Of a stretch of DNA of 52,226 nucleotides, positions 1 through 10,946 are shown piece after piece. A model generated the notes under the pieces. The model was given only the letters and a program-made list of their open reading frames with translations, was not told the DNA's origin and ran no database searches. The stretch is from Xanthoparmelia taractica (lineage: Eukaryota > Ascomycota > Lecanoromycetes > Lecanorales > Parmeliaceae), in contig JANQBS010000266.1 of NCBI GenBank assembly GCA_033085395.1, positions 1-52,226 of the forward strand, given 5' to 3'. Made by a program: the position numbers and the translations under genes. How positions within the stretch are numbered: the first letter of the stretch is position 1; every line of letters begins with the position of its first letter.

Positions 1-700
1 ATATAATTATAAAATTCTATAAATAGATTAAAAAGATATAATTTTTTAAAAAAAGTTGAAAAAAAGTTGAAAACGACAATGTTCAATAGATACCACACCT
101 TTCCGACCCGTCATCTCGATTCAATACGAACTCACGTAAGATATAGTCGTTACTTAGCTAATTCTTTAGAAATAATTAATACTATTTGTAAAATATACGA
201 TATTTAATTCTTTATTATAGAATCGTATAAATTCGAGAATCGTATTAAATCCCTAGAATATTATTCTCATCGAAAGATTATTCGTAATAACCTCGATACG
301 ATTTCGACGATAACGTGACACTTATATACATTAATCACGTATTAATAAAAGATCGTCGCTATTTTATTCTTATCTTCGAAAAATACTTCTTACGTATTAG
401 ATTCGCGACGTATAGATAGAAAGAACAACACGACTTGGCACTAACTTCTCTTATTAATAAACTCTTATCGTTCTTATCTTAAACGAAGTAAATTCAGCAC
501 TATTATTAAATATCGAATCTTTTCAATTCGTTTCGATTTCGATTTTCGTATATAACGAGAATAAGACGAGATAAAAGAAATCAACGAATCGTTTAATGAG
601 ATTCGACTTACGTTACTATTAGATATAATCGCAGTAGGATTTATTGATATTTTCTCGATGAAAATGCCTTACACTATATAGACCTACGTCGGCAATAACT
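1..700. other. AT-rich relic DNA, probably RIP-mutated repeat
   Basis: This stretch is very rich in A and T, has stops in every frame and contains no open reading frame of note. Its composition matches the interiors of the two Copia elements further along and contrasts sharply with the gene-like DNA that starts near position 700. It is probably the edge of a RIP-mutated transposon that continues outside the window. I could not recognise a transposase, reverse transcriptase motif or terminal repeat, so the type of element is unknown. Confidence 0.55.
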
Positions 701-754
701 AAATTATATAAGGGAAGCTCGTAGCGAGGCTACGGCGAAGCCATAGCGCTATGC

Positions 755-1475
755 TCAATAGGGAAAGACTTGCCGAAATATCACAGCTACATAGAATTCT
801 TCCAGTATCATAGACATAATCAGTCGATCCACATTTCACAACAATTACATTGCTGTCAAACCGCCGGGACACGAACGACAAGCAAAATTTCTCAGGGACA
901 TCCTCCAAGACCCTCTGCAATATGGCGACGATGCATTAGATGATGAGTCTAAATAAGGAGTTTGATACGTACTTTGTCTTTCCACGCTTGGGAACAATAT
1001 CTCCCTGGTCCAGCAAAGCGACGTCGTAAGCATCTTGCTTGAACCTGGAAAGGATCCAGGACCGCGGACTTAGCCATTATAGAAAAGCTAACACTTTCAA
1101 TTATAGCATCGCACACACTTGTGGCCTTGGAGATACTGTCAGACGGATAGAAAGAGGCATCACCATTAAATTCGCTCCAAAGAATCCTTATGACAAGAAT
1201 CTGGCCGCGGATATTCTCCACGATCGGATGACGCACACGTTCGACTACAAAGCACCGAATCTTGGAATCATGTTCGCTCGAGGCATACCGACTCCTTCCG
1301 AAACGATCCCCCTGCATGCCAAAGGCAGTAATCCACGGGAAGGCCTTCGTCACGCTAATAGAACGTTAGGATTGGCGCTTGGTGAACCTGAAATCGAGTT
1401 TTTAGTGGAAGCCTATTCAATGGGTGGTCCGGTTGCACGGGATTCTACGGGAACAGAGCTTTTCATGTGGTGAGT
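755..1475 (+). pseudogene. FGAM synthase (phosphoribosylformylglycinamidine synthase) N-terminal fragment
   Basis: This is a broken copy of the N-terminal linker part of FGAM synthase, the large (about 1,350-residue) purine-biosynthesis enzyme that converts FGAR to FGAM. The plus strand shows FVFPRLGTISPWSSKATS near 963-1024, then IAHTCGLGD and RRIERG, then ILHDRMT, ETIPLHAKGSNPRE and LGLALGEPEIEFLVEAY, ending at ELFMW where the family has ELFMF followed by the active-site AQVNSEHCRH segment, which is absent. An intron at 1026-1106 has a GTAAGC donor, a GCTAAC branch site and a TATAG acceptor, and it restores the reading frame across the S-IAH junction. A stop and frameshift lie near 943-955, and the frame also shifts near 835. 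The copy keeps only about the first 200 residues. A retained intron means it came from genomic DNA, not from a reverse-transcribed mRNA. A functional copy is presumably elsewhere in the genome. Confidence 0.85.
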
Positions 1476-2795
1476 TTTGGGATACTGCTCACCATGTACT
1501 TTCAAACAAACTCCAGCTACAGAGAACTTTGTCCTTCCCAGTCAAAACAAGAGATGTGTAGAATTTATTTGTATGTCAGGTAGTAAGTATCGGTCGTGGA
1601 GTCAGACGCAGAAGTACAACGACCGGGAGCGACTGTTAATAAATACGGAGCTAGCTAGCTAAAGAACACCTGCTTGACTTGAAGAGGATATAGTCTGGAG
1701 AAGGAAAGATTCAGATAATAAACTACTAGCGGAATACAATTAAGAGTAGGAAGCTAGGGCTAGTTCATCTGCTACTAAACAGAGTAGCAAGAGGTCGGAG
1801 GGACGACCTTGATTGGGTATTATGGGATTGAACCAGGATATGTGTGATGGGAGAAATGGGAGAATGATTACCTCGGGCTAGCTTTGAAGAAATGGCTAAG
1901 GCATGTCGGTCGTAGTGTCCACTGTTGGATCCCCACCAAGCGGCTGATGAGCTTTTAGACTCAAGGTTTGCGTTTTTCTAATCTGGGGCCTGTTGAGTGA
2001 GAGGGTGATGATCCTCTGTTTTGATGGCGCCACGTGATCCGAAGGGGGGGAGCAACACATTACATTACCACAGCAATCACATTTGTTTTCCGCACAAAGA
2101 ATCTCCGGCTTCTGGTTTCTGTGTCTGTTGTTTCCTAACACTTTCCACTCGCATACGCGAATCTACGGCCTTGGTCCACCTCCAACTTTGCTCTTGCGTT
2201 GCTTGTCATGAGGTCTGAGAAATTCTCTTCAATTGACGAGCATCGCACAAATGCAGGCTCGATCTCTCCGCCCTTCAAAGCACCCGATTAAAGTGGAGAG
2301 TCACGACACCAATAATTACCCGTCAGCCAATTGTCAAAGTGAGTCGCCTACAATGACAAGCCTGATCTTTTGATAGATCGTTGTCTACCATGGCTCAGGC
2401 TGTACCATTCACACAAAGATAGCGATAAGAGGTGCATTCGCAGACTTCGAGAGCCCTCTCCCGATTTCCTAATGCGGTTGGACGAGGTAGACCCCGCTCC
2501 TGATCTCTCTATGCTATTGGAGAAGGAGTTAGGCCCCTTGGACTAAGTTTTATGTGACGCAGATATGGTTCCCTTATTGAATTCACCTTCGATATTGAAA
2601 TTATCTTTCCACCAGTGTATACGGGTACATACTTATTTGGCTTGGTCAGACTCTGCGCTAAACCACACCCCGCTTCCAGCCTCGCCGGCGTAGGTAGGGT
2701 GAGCGCTGCCTTCACCTTCGCGCTTCCAGTCAAAACGGCTGTCGAAAGAGCACCACTCCTGACGAACAAGCCTTTGAAGGCCAATGAAGCCTAGA
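1476..2795. other. No recognisable gene
   Basis: Base composition here is ordinary, but the longest open stretches are only 60-90 codons and none resembles a known family or has convincing splice sites. The right edge is the left flank of the Copia insertion, ending with the target-site duplication at 2796-2800. Confidence 0.5.
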
Positions 2796-2800
2796 AATCC

Positions 2801-2963
2801 TGTTGGATTGGAGGATTGAGTGGTCTCATGAAGCATGAATTGATTGCTTGATTGAATAGGAGAGACGGACTATCTAGCTAGGGGATGGAGAAACGCCAAG
2901 ACTACGCTAAGACGCTTAGTCAGCTTGCGGCGTAAACGGCCTCCTATTGGCTGAATTCCAACA
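2801..2963 (-). repeat. Copia element 1, left LTR (3' LTR of the element)
   Basis: This 163-bp terminal repeat matches the right LTR (7975-8137) base for base over about its last 100 positions. It shows inverted ends TGTTGGA and TCCAACA. It is followed inward by CTCCCACACAG, whose reverse complement is a short polypurine tract, as expected beside a 3' LTR. Confidence 0.93.
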
Positions 2964-2974
2964 CTCCCACACAG

Positions 2975-5900
2975 TCCAAATAGAGGCTATTTTCGCTATT
3001 AGTTTAACACTCTCACATAATTCTCATTAAGACTATTCAATCGATCCATTATAGTTCTATTTAACGTATAAAGACCATAAATTTCTCGTTACTTAAGGCC
3101 TTGATTAGGTCGTCAGCGACTATTTAATTAATTACTATTCATTCAAATTAAACGACTTCAATCTCAATCTAATCACGCACGAAATGTTATTAAATATCTA
3201 TATATTTAATACGTGAGTGAAAGCGAGAGTTCTTCGTGAATGCTATGATCCCCTAATTATTAGTTTTAATAAGAACTAGCTTATTAGAGAGACTTAATTC
3301 GATATCTAACTCTAATAGTAAGCGTGTAAGTCATATAGCTTCCTTAGCGACCTATATTTGAGTTATATACTCGACCTCGCATAAGGATAGAGCAATAAAT
3401 TACTAACGCTTAAAGGTTTAGCTAATAGAATCTTCGTATAATAGAAAGATATATGCTCTTAAGAACCGACGAGTCTCCTAATCGGAGGCCCAGTCTACGT
3501 CTATATATCTCATTAGATTATTAATTATTTCGTATATTATTTTATAGTCTAGCGTCCCTTTGAGATAGCGAAGCACTCGCTTAACCGCCACGATATGCTT
3601 GAAATTCGAGTTATAATTATATCGAGATAGCATCGTCACTGCGTAGTAGATATCTAGTCTAGTTTAAATTATAGAATATATAATAAATCTTATCATAGAT
3701 TGATATTTCTAAATAATCTCGAGACTGGCTTTATTTATTAGTTCTTTCTAAAGTTAAGTGCTTAATACTATCGATGTGAATATAGTTACGTAATTACTTA
3801 TATTAAACCTAGCTAGAACCTTCTTCAAGTACGTTGTTTATATAACACATATAATCCTCCTAATTCGATCTCTCTGTATTTTTATATCTAAATAATATAA
3901 GCATAGATCGAGATCGATTATCGCAAATCGCTTACGAAGTTTCTATTTCAACTCCGCTATATATTTGAATCCCTTAAGACCATATATTTAAATATTATTA
4001 ATATATATACTTATTATGAGACGCGTAGTCTTATTAACGAAGAGTGAGTGATCTAATTCGATGTATTTGAATCTCTTTAAGATAAGAAAGTCGCGAAGAA
4101 TATAATATTATTCGCGAAATAACTGCTTTAGGTTATATAGTACTCTAAGCAATCGATATATTATATTTTCCATCTTATATCTCGTTAAGTACTTAATATA
4201 AATAAGCTTCTTCAATAGAGCGTTTAGAAACGTAGTAATAACGTTTATCTACTTATAATCTAGATCGTAATACGCTATTATTACGAATAGTACTTTAAAT
4301 AATATAAACTTAACGACTAAAGCGAAGGTTTAATCGTAGTTGATCTTATAGATCTACTCGAATCTCCGCACTATCTAGCGGGCTTTGTAGAGAATAGATT
4401 TATTTAACTTCTTCTTGATCTTATAGACTCATCTATTAATCAATACTAGTATATTCTTTAATCTAGGAACTAATTCCCAGATGCCTATAATAGCAAATAA
4501 CTTTATCTGTCGATCCATCGCTTTCTTTCACTATTTAGCGTATAAGTCACTTATAACTTACTTATAAGTTAGGGGTTTGTAGTCGTCTACTTTCTTAGTC
4601 GCTTAATAGCTTCTTATTTTAGCTATCTTTTAAATAGTAGCTACGAGATCGAAATCCGACTCGAAATTATAATAATTTGAGTTCTTATAACTTAGGGTAA
4701 CTAGTCTATAATATAGGCGTTTAGCTTTTAGAGTCTTATCACATTTAATGTAAGCAATAACCCTCTAAGTCTATATTTTAATATCGCTTTACTTCTTATT
4801 TAGAGAAGTCTTTTAAGAAGACTTAATATCTCGCTTAGGTCGCGAAGTATACGTCTTATCGATACTTAAATCTAAGTATATTTCTAAATTAGATAAAAGT
4901 ATCTCTTAAATATCTTCTTTATTGAATACTCTTATATCTTTCGTATTTCTCGTACTTAATTCTTTTATTAGAATATTTCGAATATACTTGATATTTAAGA
5001 TACTAAAGTAAGTGTTACTAGAGTGAGTGTTATTCGTATATAGATACTTAGTCTAATTCTCCCCTGCATCGAATATATCTAATACGACGTTATCGCCGAT
5101 GGTCTCGATTATTTAATAGTCGATGTCTAATATAACGGAGATTATTATTCGTGACTTATTAAAATTTATATAAGACGCTCGCTCGACCCTACGAGTGACT
5201 GGATTCTATATTCGAAAGATATTAATTTCTTTATAGCCAATTAAGTAGTATCTCTTACTACGCTTATCGAGCTTCTTTCGATTCTCCTTTAAGATATAAA
5301 CCTAGGCCACGTAATTAATGATTCGTATATAATCAAGAAACAATTTTTCGTCGATTTAAGTCTCGTAAGATATAACGCCTTTAAGATATAATATAAGATT
5401 TCTATTCTTTTAATAGACCTTAATATATAGAAGTTTTAATTATAGATAGCGTGTTAGCTTAAAGTTAAATAGCATCGCTCTAACTCTATTTATAATAATT
5501 CGATTCTAGATCTCGCTAAGACTATTTTACTCTAATATATAGATTACAATAGACTTATAAATAATTTCGAAGTCTTTAAAATATTATTTAAATTTATCAT
5601 TAATGAACTCGATATTATTATTAAAACGAACAATCTTGACCTTATAATTAGACTAAGTCTTAACCTTAGTTATCTATTAGTGAAAAAGCTTAAACGTCTC
5701 GTTCTTTCGCTAATATATGAAGCATTAAATACGAAGAGTCGCCTAATTAGTGAAAAGCATATAATATTTCGCTTCATTAATAAACGGTACATTAAACGAT
5801 TTACTCAAATTTATATAAATTTTATCTAATTTCTCGAGTACTTCGTATTACACTCTCTTTAAGACTTTTCTAGATAATTTAACCTTAATATAGACCTTAT

Positions 5901-7960
5901 AAATAGCCCTCATATAAGGCTTCTAAGTTAGTGTGATCTCTTTACTTATATCGATAAGTCGCTTAAGATTCGCTTTATTAAAATAATCTATTCGTTAATA
6001 TTAGAGCTTCACTACTTTCTCGTTAATTAGGCTAGTCGTTAGAACTCTTATATTTTATTAAATAAGCGTTACGATTCTAGTCGTTAACTGAGTAACTTCG
6101 AGAATATAAATATTATTAATCTTAAAAGCACTCTTAATAAGCTTGATATTTCGAAAGATATAATAATTATCCCCTTTGAACGAGATCGCGAATTTTTTTT
6201 GAGTTGCTTAACTAATTAAGAATAGCCCGTATGTAAGTGCTAGTACATATAATACGTCACTAACGCTCACTACGTTACTAGTTTCATTCAATATTAGTCA
6301 TTTCATCTTAACTATACCGCGACCTTATATTTATACGATAATTTCATTAGCGATTAAGATCCCCGCTCGATATAGCTAATATTTAATAAACTCGTTCTTA
6401 TTAAAGTACATATAATTAATACAGCCCGAATCGATTATTTAATTATATATTATACTAGGCGAAGTAGTTTTAATCGTATAGACTAGGATTTAAATTAAAG
6501 TCTTATTAATGATTTAATTTTTAAAGATTTCTTCCTCGAAGTTTAAAGAAAGAAATAAAAATTTAGAGATCTCCTAGCTAGCATCGTTAGCTAAATTCGC
6601 GTTAGAATTAAGTTAAGTTATTGGCTTAGTCTTCGCTTTCTTCTACTAAGAAGAAATTAAAATTAGATTCTAATCGAGAACGTAGTATACTAACTCTTTA
6701 AGTGCCGCTCCCTTATTATATTTAAGTATAGGAATAGCGACCTCCAGACCCCAGTACTTATCGTCTCCTTTAATATCTACTTCGTATATAATTAAATAAG
6801 TCATGGCCGAAATATAAGGAGTGTTATTATTATTGTTCATAAAATCGTTAAATCTCTCGCTATTAACTATATTCGCCTTAGGCTTATTCTTTTGATTTTC
6901 AGGTATCTTTTCTAGATATAGAGTCTAGTAGTTAAATAATTAATATCTCTTCTTCTTCTCATTAATTAATAAGATACACTTTAAGCACTTCGAAGCGTTA
7001 TTATTTCCTTTATAGTTACTACTATTAAGGTTCTTCGACGCTCGATCATTGATATTACTATTATTATTTCCTCGGCCACGTTCGAAGGTTCTCTCTTCAC
7101 GGCCTAAGTTATTATTAAATCTAAAGTTCTTATTCTCTTATTTCTTGAATCTCTTTATAGAAGCGATTATAATCTACTTCTTGATATCTCGTTTAAATAG
7201 TTAATCTTCTTCGTAAAGAAGCGTAACTATCTTATTAAAGTCGAGCATATTATCGAGTTAAATAATCAAGCGATATACGAAGTTCTTATATTTCAAGTTT
7301 AAATTATTTAGCAATAAGATTATTAGAATTTAGTTCTTAATTAACGCTTTTATTCGCTTAAGATCCTTAGATTTCGTTTAAATATTAGCGATGTAGATCT
7401 CGATTGAGTTCTTACTTATAGAAAGGAATATAGTTTATAGCTCTTATAATTTTATGAATTATAGAACGAAGCCAGAGTTCGAGTAATTTATCTATAGCTT
7501 AATTTATCGATTTATAATTATATTATTCTCCTCAATTGCTTCTATTAATTTCTTATTATATATTAAGTAAATAAGCTTCGAAGCTTAATTATTCTAATTC
7601 TTTCACATTTAAACGATTACTTAATAAATTAACGCTTATATATTCGTAGGTGCTAAGTTATTAGGTAGGTTCTTAAGAAAGACTTCAATCTCTTAATTAA
7701 CTATCTTTTATAAATCGTAATATTTAAGAGTACTTCTTATCTTTTTGAATTATAATTAATAGTTTTTCTATTCTTTAAGCTTAAAAAAGTTTTAAATCTA
7801 TATTAACGCGTTCGCCTATATATTAAACAACTATGTTATAGTTATATTAAGGCCAGATATTGTGAAAATCCTTGTTTAACTTTCATAAAAGACTAGGTAT
7901 TTAGAAGTATTCAGATATCTATTTCTTAATTAATAATAATAAGATTATAGATATAAAATT
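2975..7960 (-). pseudogene. Dead Copia gag-pol polyprotein
   Basis: No long open frame survives on either strand. On the minus strand, near 3990-4006, YINNI sits where Copia reverse transcriptases have YVDDI; both Asp to Asn changes are G->A transitions on the coding strand. Near 3466-3498 the minus strand reads DWASD, a stop, then ETRR, matching the RNase H segment (D-A-D-W-A-x-D...R-S-T-S-G) with a Gln codon turned into TAG. The order places reverse transcriptase upstream of RNase H on the minus strand. Integrase and gag should lie between about 4500 and 7900 but are too mutated to delimit by eye. Confidence 0.8.
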
Positions 7961-7962
7961 CC

Positions 7963-7972
7963 GGGCTTATAA
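7963..7972 (-). other. Primer-binding site, initiator Met half-tRNA type (element 1)
   Basis: The plus strand reads GGGCTTATAA two bases inside the right LTR. The other Copia element has GGGCTCATAA at the same place. GGGCTCATAA is the anticodon stem-loop sequence of eukaryotic initiator methionine tRNA, and its complement serves as the primer-binding site in Drosophila copia and yeast Ty5, which prime from a half-tRNA. The single C->T difference here fits RIP. Confidence 0.8.
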
Positions 7973-7974
7973 TT

Positions 7975-8137
7975 TATTGAATTAAAGGATCAAGTGATCT
8001 CATAAAGCATAAATTGATTGCTTAATTAAATAGGAGAGACGGACTATCTAGCTAGGGGATGGAGAAACGCCAAGACTACGCTAAGACGCTTAGTCAGCTT
8101 GCGGCGTAAACGGCCTCCTATTGGCTGAATTCCAACA
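7975..8137 (-). repeat. Copia element 1, right LTR (5' LTR of the element)
   Basis: This 163-bp LTR pairs with 2801-2963. Its first 55-60 bases, the side next to the element interior, carry a run of G->A changes relative to the other LTR (for example TGTTGGATTGG becomes TATTGAATTAA), while the remaining 100 or so bases are identical. Mutation therefore stops sharply inside the repeat. Confidence 0.93.
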
Positions 8138-8142
8138 AATCC

Positions 8143-8663
8143 GGCAAATCGTAAGGCACATTCTTGAGATCAGTAGAGTACTTCTAGGGCTAACCGCACG
8201 ATACCCAGCTCAGCATAGTCCTATACATTCAGATATCCCAATTGGTATCATGGCTAACCAACGTTGGCAAGTACCGCGACCTGGGTGATCGTCGCGCGAA
8301 AGATGATCTTGGGTGACTGCGCCCCTCGTTCACGACTAGGTAGGTGAGATCCACGGCGGAGCAACTTAACCGGTCTTGGAGCACTTGGCTACGGGAAAAG
8401 CCGCGACGAGAAAGAGCATATCTGATCTTAAGTTATTCCCTCTAAGCCCCAGTGTCTGATCACACAGAGCTGAACTGCATAATCAGCACACCTTCTGTTT
8501 TGGGTAAGCGGCTACGCTCTAAAATCCCTCACTCTGTAAAGGCGGCACTGCCCCCCTCACGCCCTATGAGAGGAGATGTATATAATCATGTCTAGGATGG
8601 GCGAAAATAAATACTTTACCATCTCAGAGCAGTCCATGGTCTTTGGCCCGATTACTGATCAAA
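8143..8663. other. Intergenic, upstream region of the membrane protein gene
   Basis: No gene was seen. The stretch is normal in composition and runs from the right-hand target-site duplication to the start codon of the next gene, so it may carry that gene's promoter. The Copia insertion lies about 520 bp upstream of the start codon. Confidence 0.4.
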
Positions 8664-9691
8664 ATGATCCCTCGAATGCTATCGCTGATCGTTTACTCTT
8701 TCGTGAAGAGAAGTGCAGCCCAGACATCGAGTTCGGCGCCAAATGGTAAGGCTCTTGATTCTCGAGCCGATTTATGCTTACGTTTTCCAAAAGTTACGCC
8801 CTTACCCCAGCAGTGTGGTGGATGTAAACTAGCACCAGCAACCACCGATACGACCATATACAATGCTACGTAATTGAATCCAATCGTATCCTAAAATTCT
8901 CATTGACTTATTCCAGTGCGACTAAACAGGAATCGTTCTTACTCTTCACAGCATATAATATAGCATCACAATACTTGATTTCCGGAAATTGCCAGTTGAC
9001 CCTGGCCTCATTGATACCAGTGAGCCCAATCTTCTCTGTCTCGCAACCCGCGACAGTCAATTCCACCGAATTTCAGTCTACTGCATTAGACTCGTTCAGC
9101 GCTCACATCGGGTTCTCGACGTGCTCGGGGGATGGAAAAGATACCAAAGTTGCAGTTGCACTAAGTCTGCCGGTTGGAACTGTGATTGCTACGCCAACAG
9201 CATCGAATCTAAGTCCTTTGATTGGAGTAACATCTGGCCTGAGTCAGAATTTCACGCAATCCAATGCTACAGGAGCAAATAGCCTGAATAAAAGTTCCAC
9301 ACAATCCGTTTCTACCTCCTTGGGGTCCTACGACACGAAATTCAAGGTGGCTAATGGGGTCGCGATTCCCGTTGGTTTTTTGGGGCTAGTATTGTTGGGA
9401 CTTCTCGTGTACAGGCGTCGGAAAACCCAGAAGACATTGAAGGAAGAAGACGCCACCTCACAAAAACAAGGGTCACCGCACGAAGAAACACAACCGTATC
9501 TACAGCAAAAAGCGGAATTGGAAGCCGAGGAAAAGATAAAGCACGAACTGGAGGCTCGGGAAAGGAGATATGAGATGGGAATCGAAGGGGAGAGATATGA
9601 GCTGCCGGTAGAAGAACAGGGCTTGATGATACAAACCAGGCAAGAATTGAGAGGCGAGGAACATTCAACAGAGCTTGAAGTACACCGATAG
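8664..9691 (+). CDS. Single-pass membrane protein with Cys-containing ectodomain and charged tail
   Basis: There are two exons, 8664-8869 and 8917-9691, with a 47-bp intron (GTAATT donor, TTCCAG acceptor) that keeps the frame, giving about 326 residues. The N-terminus (MIPRMLSLIVYSF) looks like a signal peptide. Residues from about 30 to 205 form an ectodomain with several Cys (CLRF, QQCGGC, GNCQL, FSTCSG) and a Ser/Thr/Asn-rich stalk. A hydrophobic segment with AIPVGFLGLVLLGLLVY at about 212-235 is followed by RRRK and a long Glu/Arg/Lys-rich cytoplasmic tail (EAEEKIKHELEARERRYEM), probably helical. This layout recalls fungal cell-surface mucin-like or sensor-like membrane proteins, but I do not recognise the ectodomain and assign no function. 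A GTAAGG with a CCCCAG acceptor at 8746-8810 would break the frame and was not used. Only one coding exon is long enough to be secure on its own. Confidence 0.72.
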
Positions 9692-10375
9692 ACTTGCACA
9701 GCAATTATGCTCCCCTGATGTTATGTTCAGAGTTATTGAGATTGTTATACCAGAACTCGTTGCCAAGCTTCTGACGACTCTGGGTGCCGAACGCCATCAC
9801 GGCCAGCTTATGTAGCTTATCTGTTGCAAATGTGGGTGACGGATGGTTTGCAGCTACTGAAAAATCTGACTCTATACAAGCGATAGGGCTGAGTAGTGCC
9901 AAATTCCAACATTATCCGTAACCGGCACATTCGGGCACTAAGGTCGGAACGCAGCCCTATAGCCTACCCTTGAAGGATTCGAGGTTTGGCTGTAGGGGTG
10001 TGCCTAATTACTTCCATGGATAAAGCTCTCCCGCACGCATGAGGTAAGACGTAATCGGTGACCGGCAGCCTAACTGCGAGCACTGCCTCCACGAGCTGCC
10101 GCTCGTTGACCAATGAGCAGCGGGATACCCATATATACCGGTGCATGCCGAACAAGCCCGTTACCCGTGATAAGTATCTTAGCCACTGTTTACGCTTATA
10201 TTGCCTTTCTCTCACACGCTAAACCCTATACCCTAGTTCTACCAAGCCCTAGAACTAAGCCCTTGCCTCAGATCCTTCCTTCGTATGACAATATATCCTC
10301 TATCTTCGTCGTTGACCGCTTTGTAGTGGCTCCTCCGACCTTAACGACCTTACCCAGACATCTATATACTCGTGA
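9692..10375. other. No recognisable gene
   Basis: Several open stretches of 60-88 codons overlap on both strands, but none resembles a known protein or joins up through plausible introns. It separates the membrane protein gene from the decayed PrpD-type gene. Confidence 0.4.
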
Positions 10376-10377
10376 AT

Positions 10378-10735
10378 AGGCAGCCATCGTCATCCAACGC
10401 AGTTTGCAACTTTTCAAGCTCCTGCTCCGAAAATATGGGTCGCAAGTTCGCTAGAAATTTGCTGCAGATTCTCTGCCGAGCACAGGCCCTGCTTGGAAGA
10501 CCTAGGGGGAACGAACCACGCATTCGCCGACCCATGTCCTGTCTTTTAACAGTATCTTGATGCCAGTGGCGGTGCCTTGAGGGTTGAGATCATAGAAGTC
10601 CCTTGTGAAACCTTTGCCTTCGTACAGAACCATCTTTCTCCGCAACCCGGTGACGCGAGGGTCAGACGCCCAAGGTGAATGATTCTGCTAGTCTTGGGGC
10701 GTAACAAATGTGGTTTTGTTCGGGATTCAGAGTCT
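10378..10735 (-). pseudogene. PrpD / 2-methylcitrate dehydratase family, C-terminal fragment
   Basis: On the minus strand the sequence reads NPEQNHICYAPRLAESF, then, after a one-base frame change near 10665, SDPRVTGLRRKMVLYEGKGF, TRDFYDLNP, GIKILLKDRTWVGECVV, a stop, and a final segment KFLANLRPIFSEQELEKLQ with TALDDDG. This matches the end of MmgE/PrpD proteins: a D-x-R-x-T strand, a basic x-V-x-Y-P-x-G segment, and a closing KF..NL...FS..Q.EKL helix. PrpD enzymes dehydrate 2-methylcitrate; fungal cluster members act on alkylcitrates. Only about the last 120 of some 500 residues remain, with at least one stop and two frame changes. The N-terminal part should lie above 10740, where the divergent citrate synthase begins at 10947, so most of the gene has been deleted. 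Confidence 0.75.
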
Positions 10736-10946
10736 TCATGCTCGTAATCCTGCCCATAACACTATGATCTTGATTGGGCGAGGGTTGTCCCGAAAAAGAT
10801 TGGATCAGCAAGGTTGAAACGAGGGCTACAGAATTGATAAGGTAGGCAGCCGTGAGACCTTTGCATCTGATTCGTGGACTTGGATATACCCAAATTTTAT
10901 TCATATGGTGCGAATGCTTTTTCACCCTCAAAAGTGTTAAGAAAAG

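Larger units (their letters stand above)
2801..8137 (-). mobile_element. Copia-type LTR retrotransposon, full structure, RIP-inactivated
   Basis: The 5,337-bp element is bounded by two 163-bp LTRs that start TG..TTGGA and end TTCCAACA, and it is flanked by a perfect 5-bp target-site duplication AATCC (2796-2800 and 8138-8142). The primer-binding site lies next to the right-hand LTR and the purine-rich tract (reverse complement of 2964-2974) next to the left-hand LTR, so the element reads on the minus strand. Degenerate reverse transcriptase and RNase H motifs lie toward the left end, the order expected for Copia (gag, integrase, reverse transcriptase, RNase H). The interior is extremely AT-rich and packed with stops, so it cannot move by itself. 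No other gene is visible inside it. Confidence 0.95.

Noticed and set aside
1896..2836. Short genes to the left of Copia element 1
   Set aside because: Overlapping short frames on both strands without motifs; no evidence of a disrupted gene joining across the insertion was found.
8746..8810. Extra intron in the first exon of the membrane protein gene
   Set aside because: Good-looking GTAAGG and CCCCAG sites, but removal leads to an immediate stop, while the unspliced frame is open.
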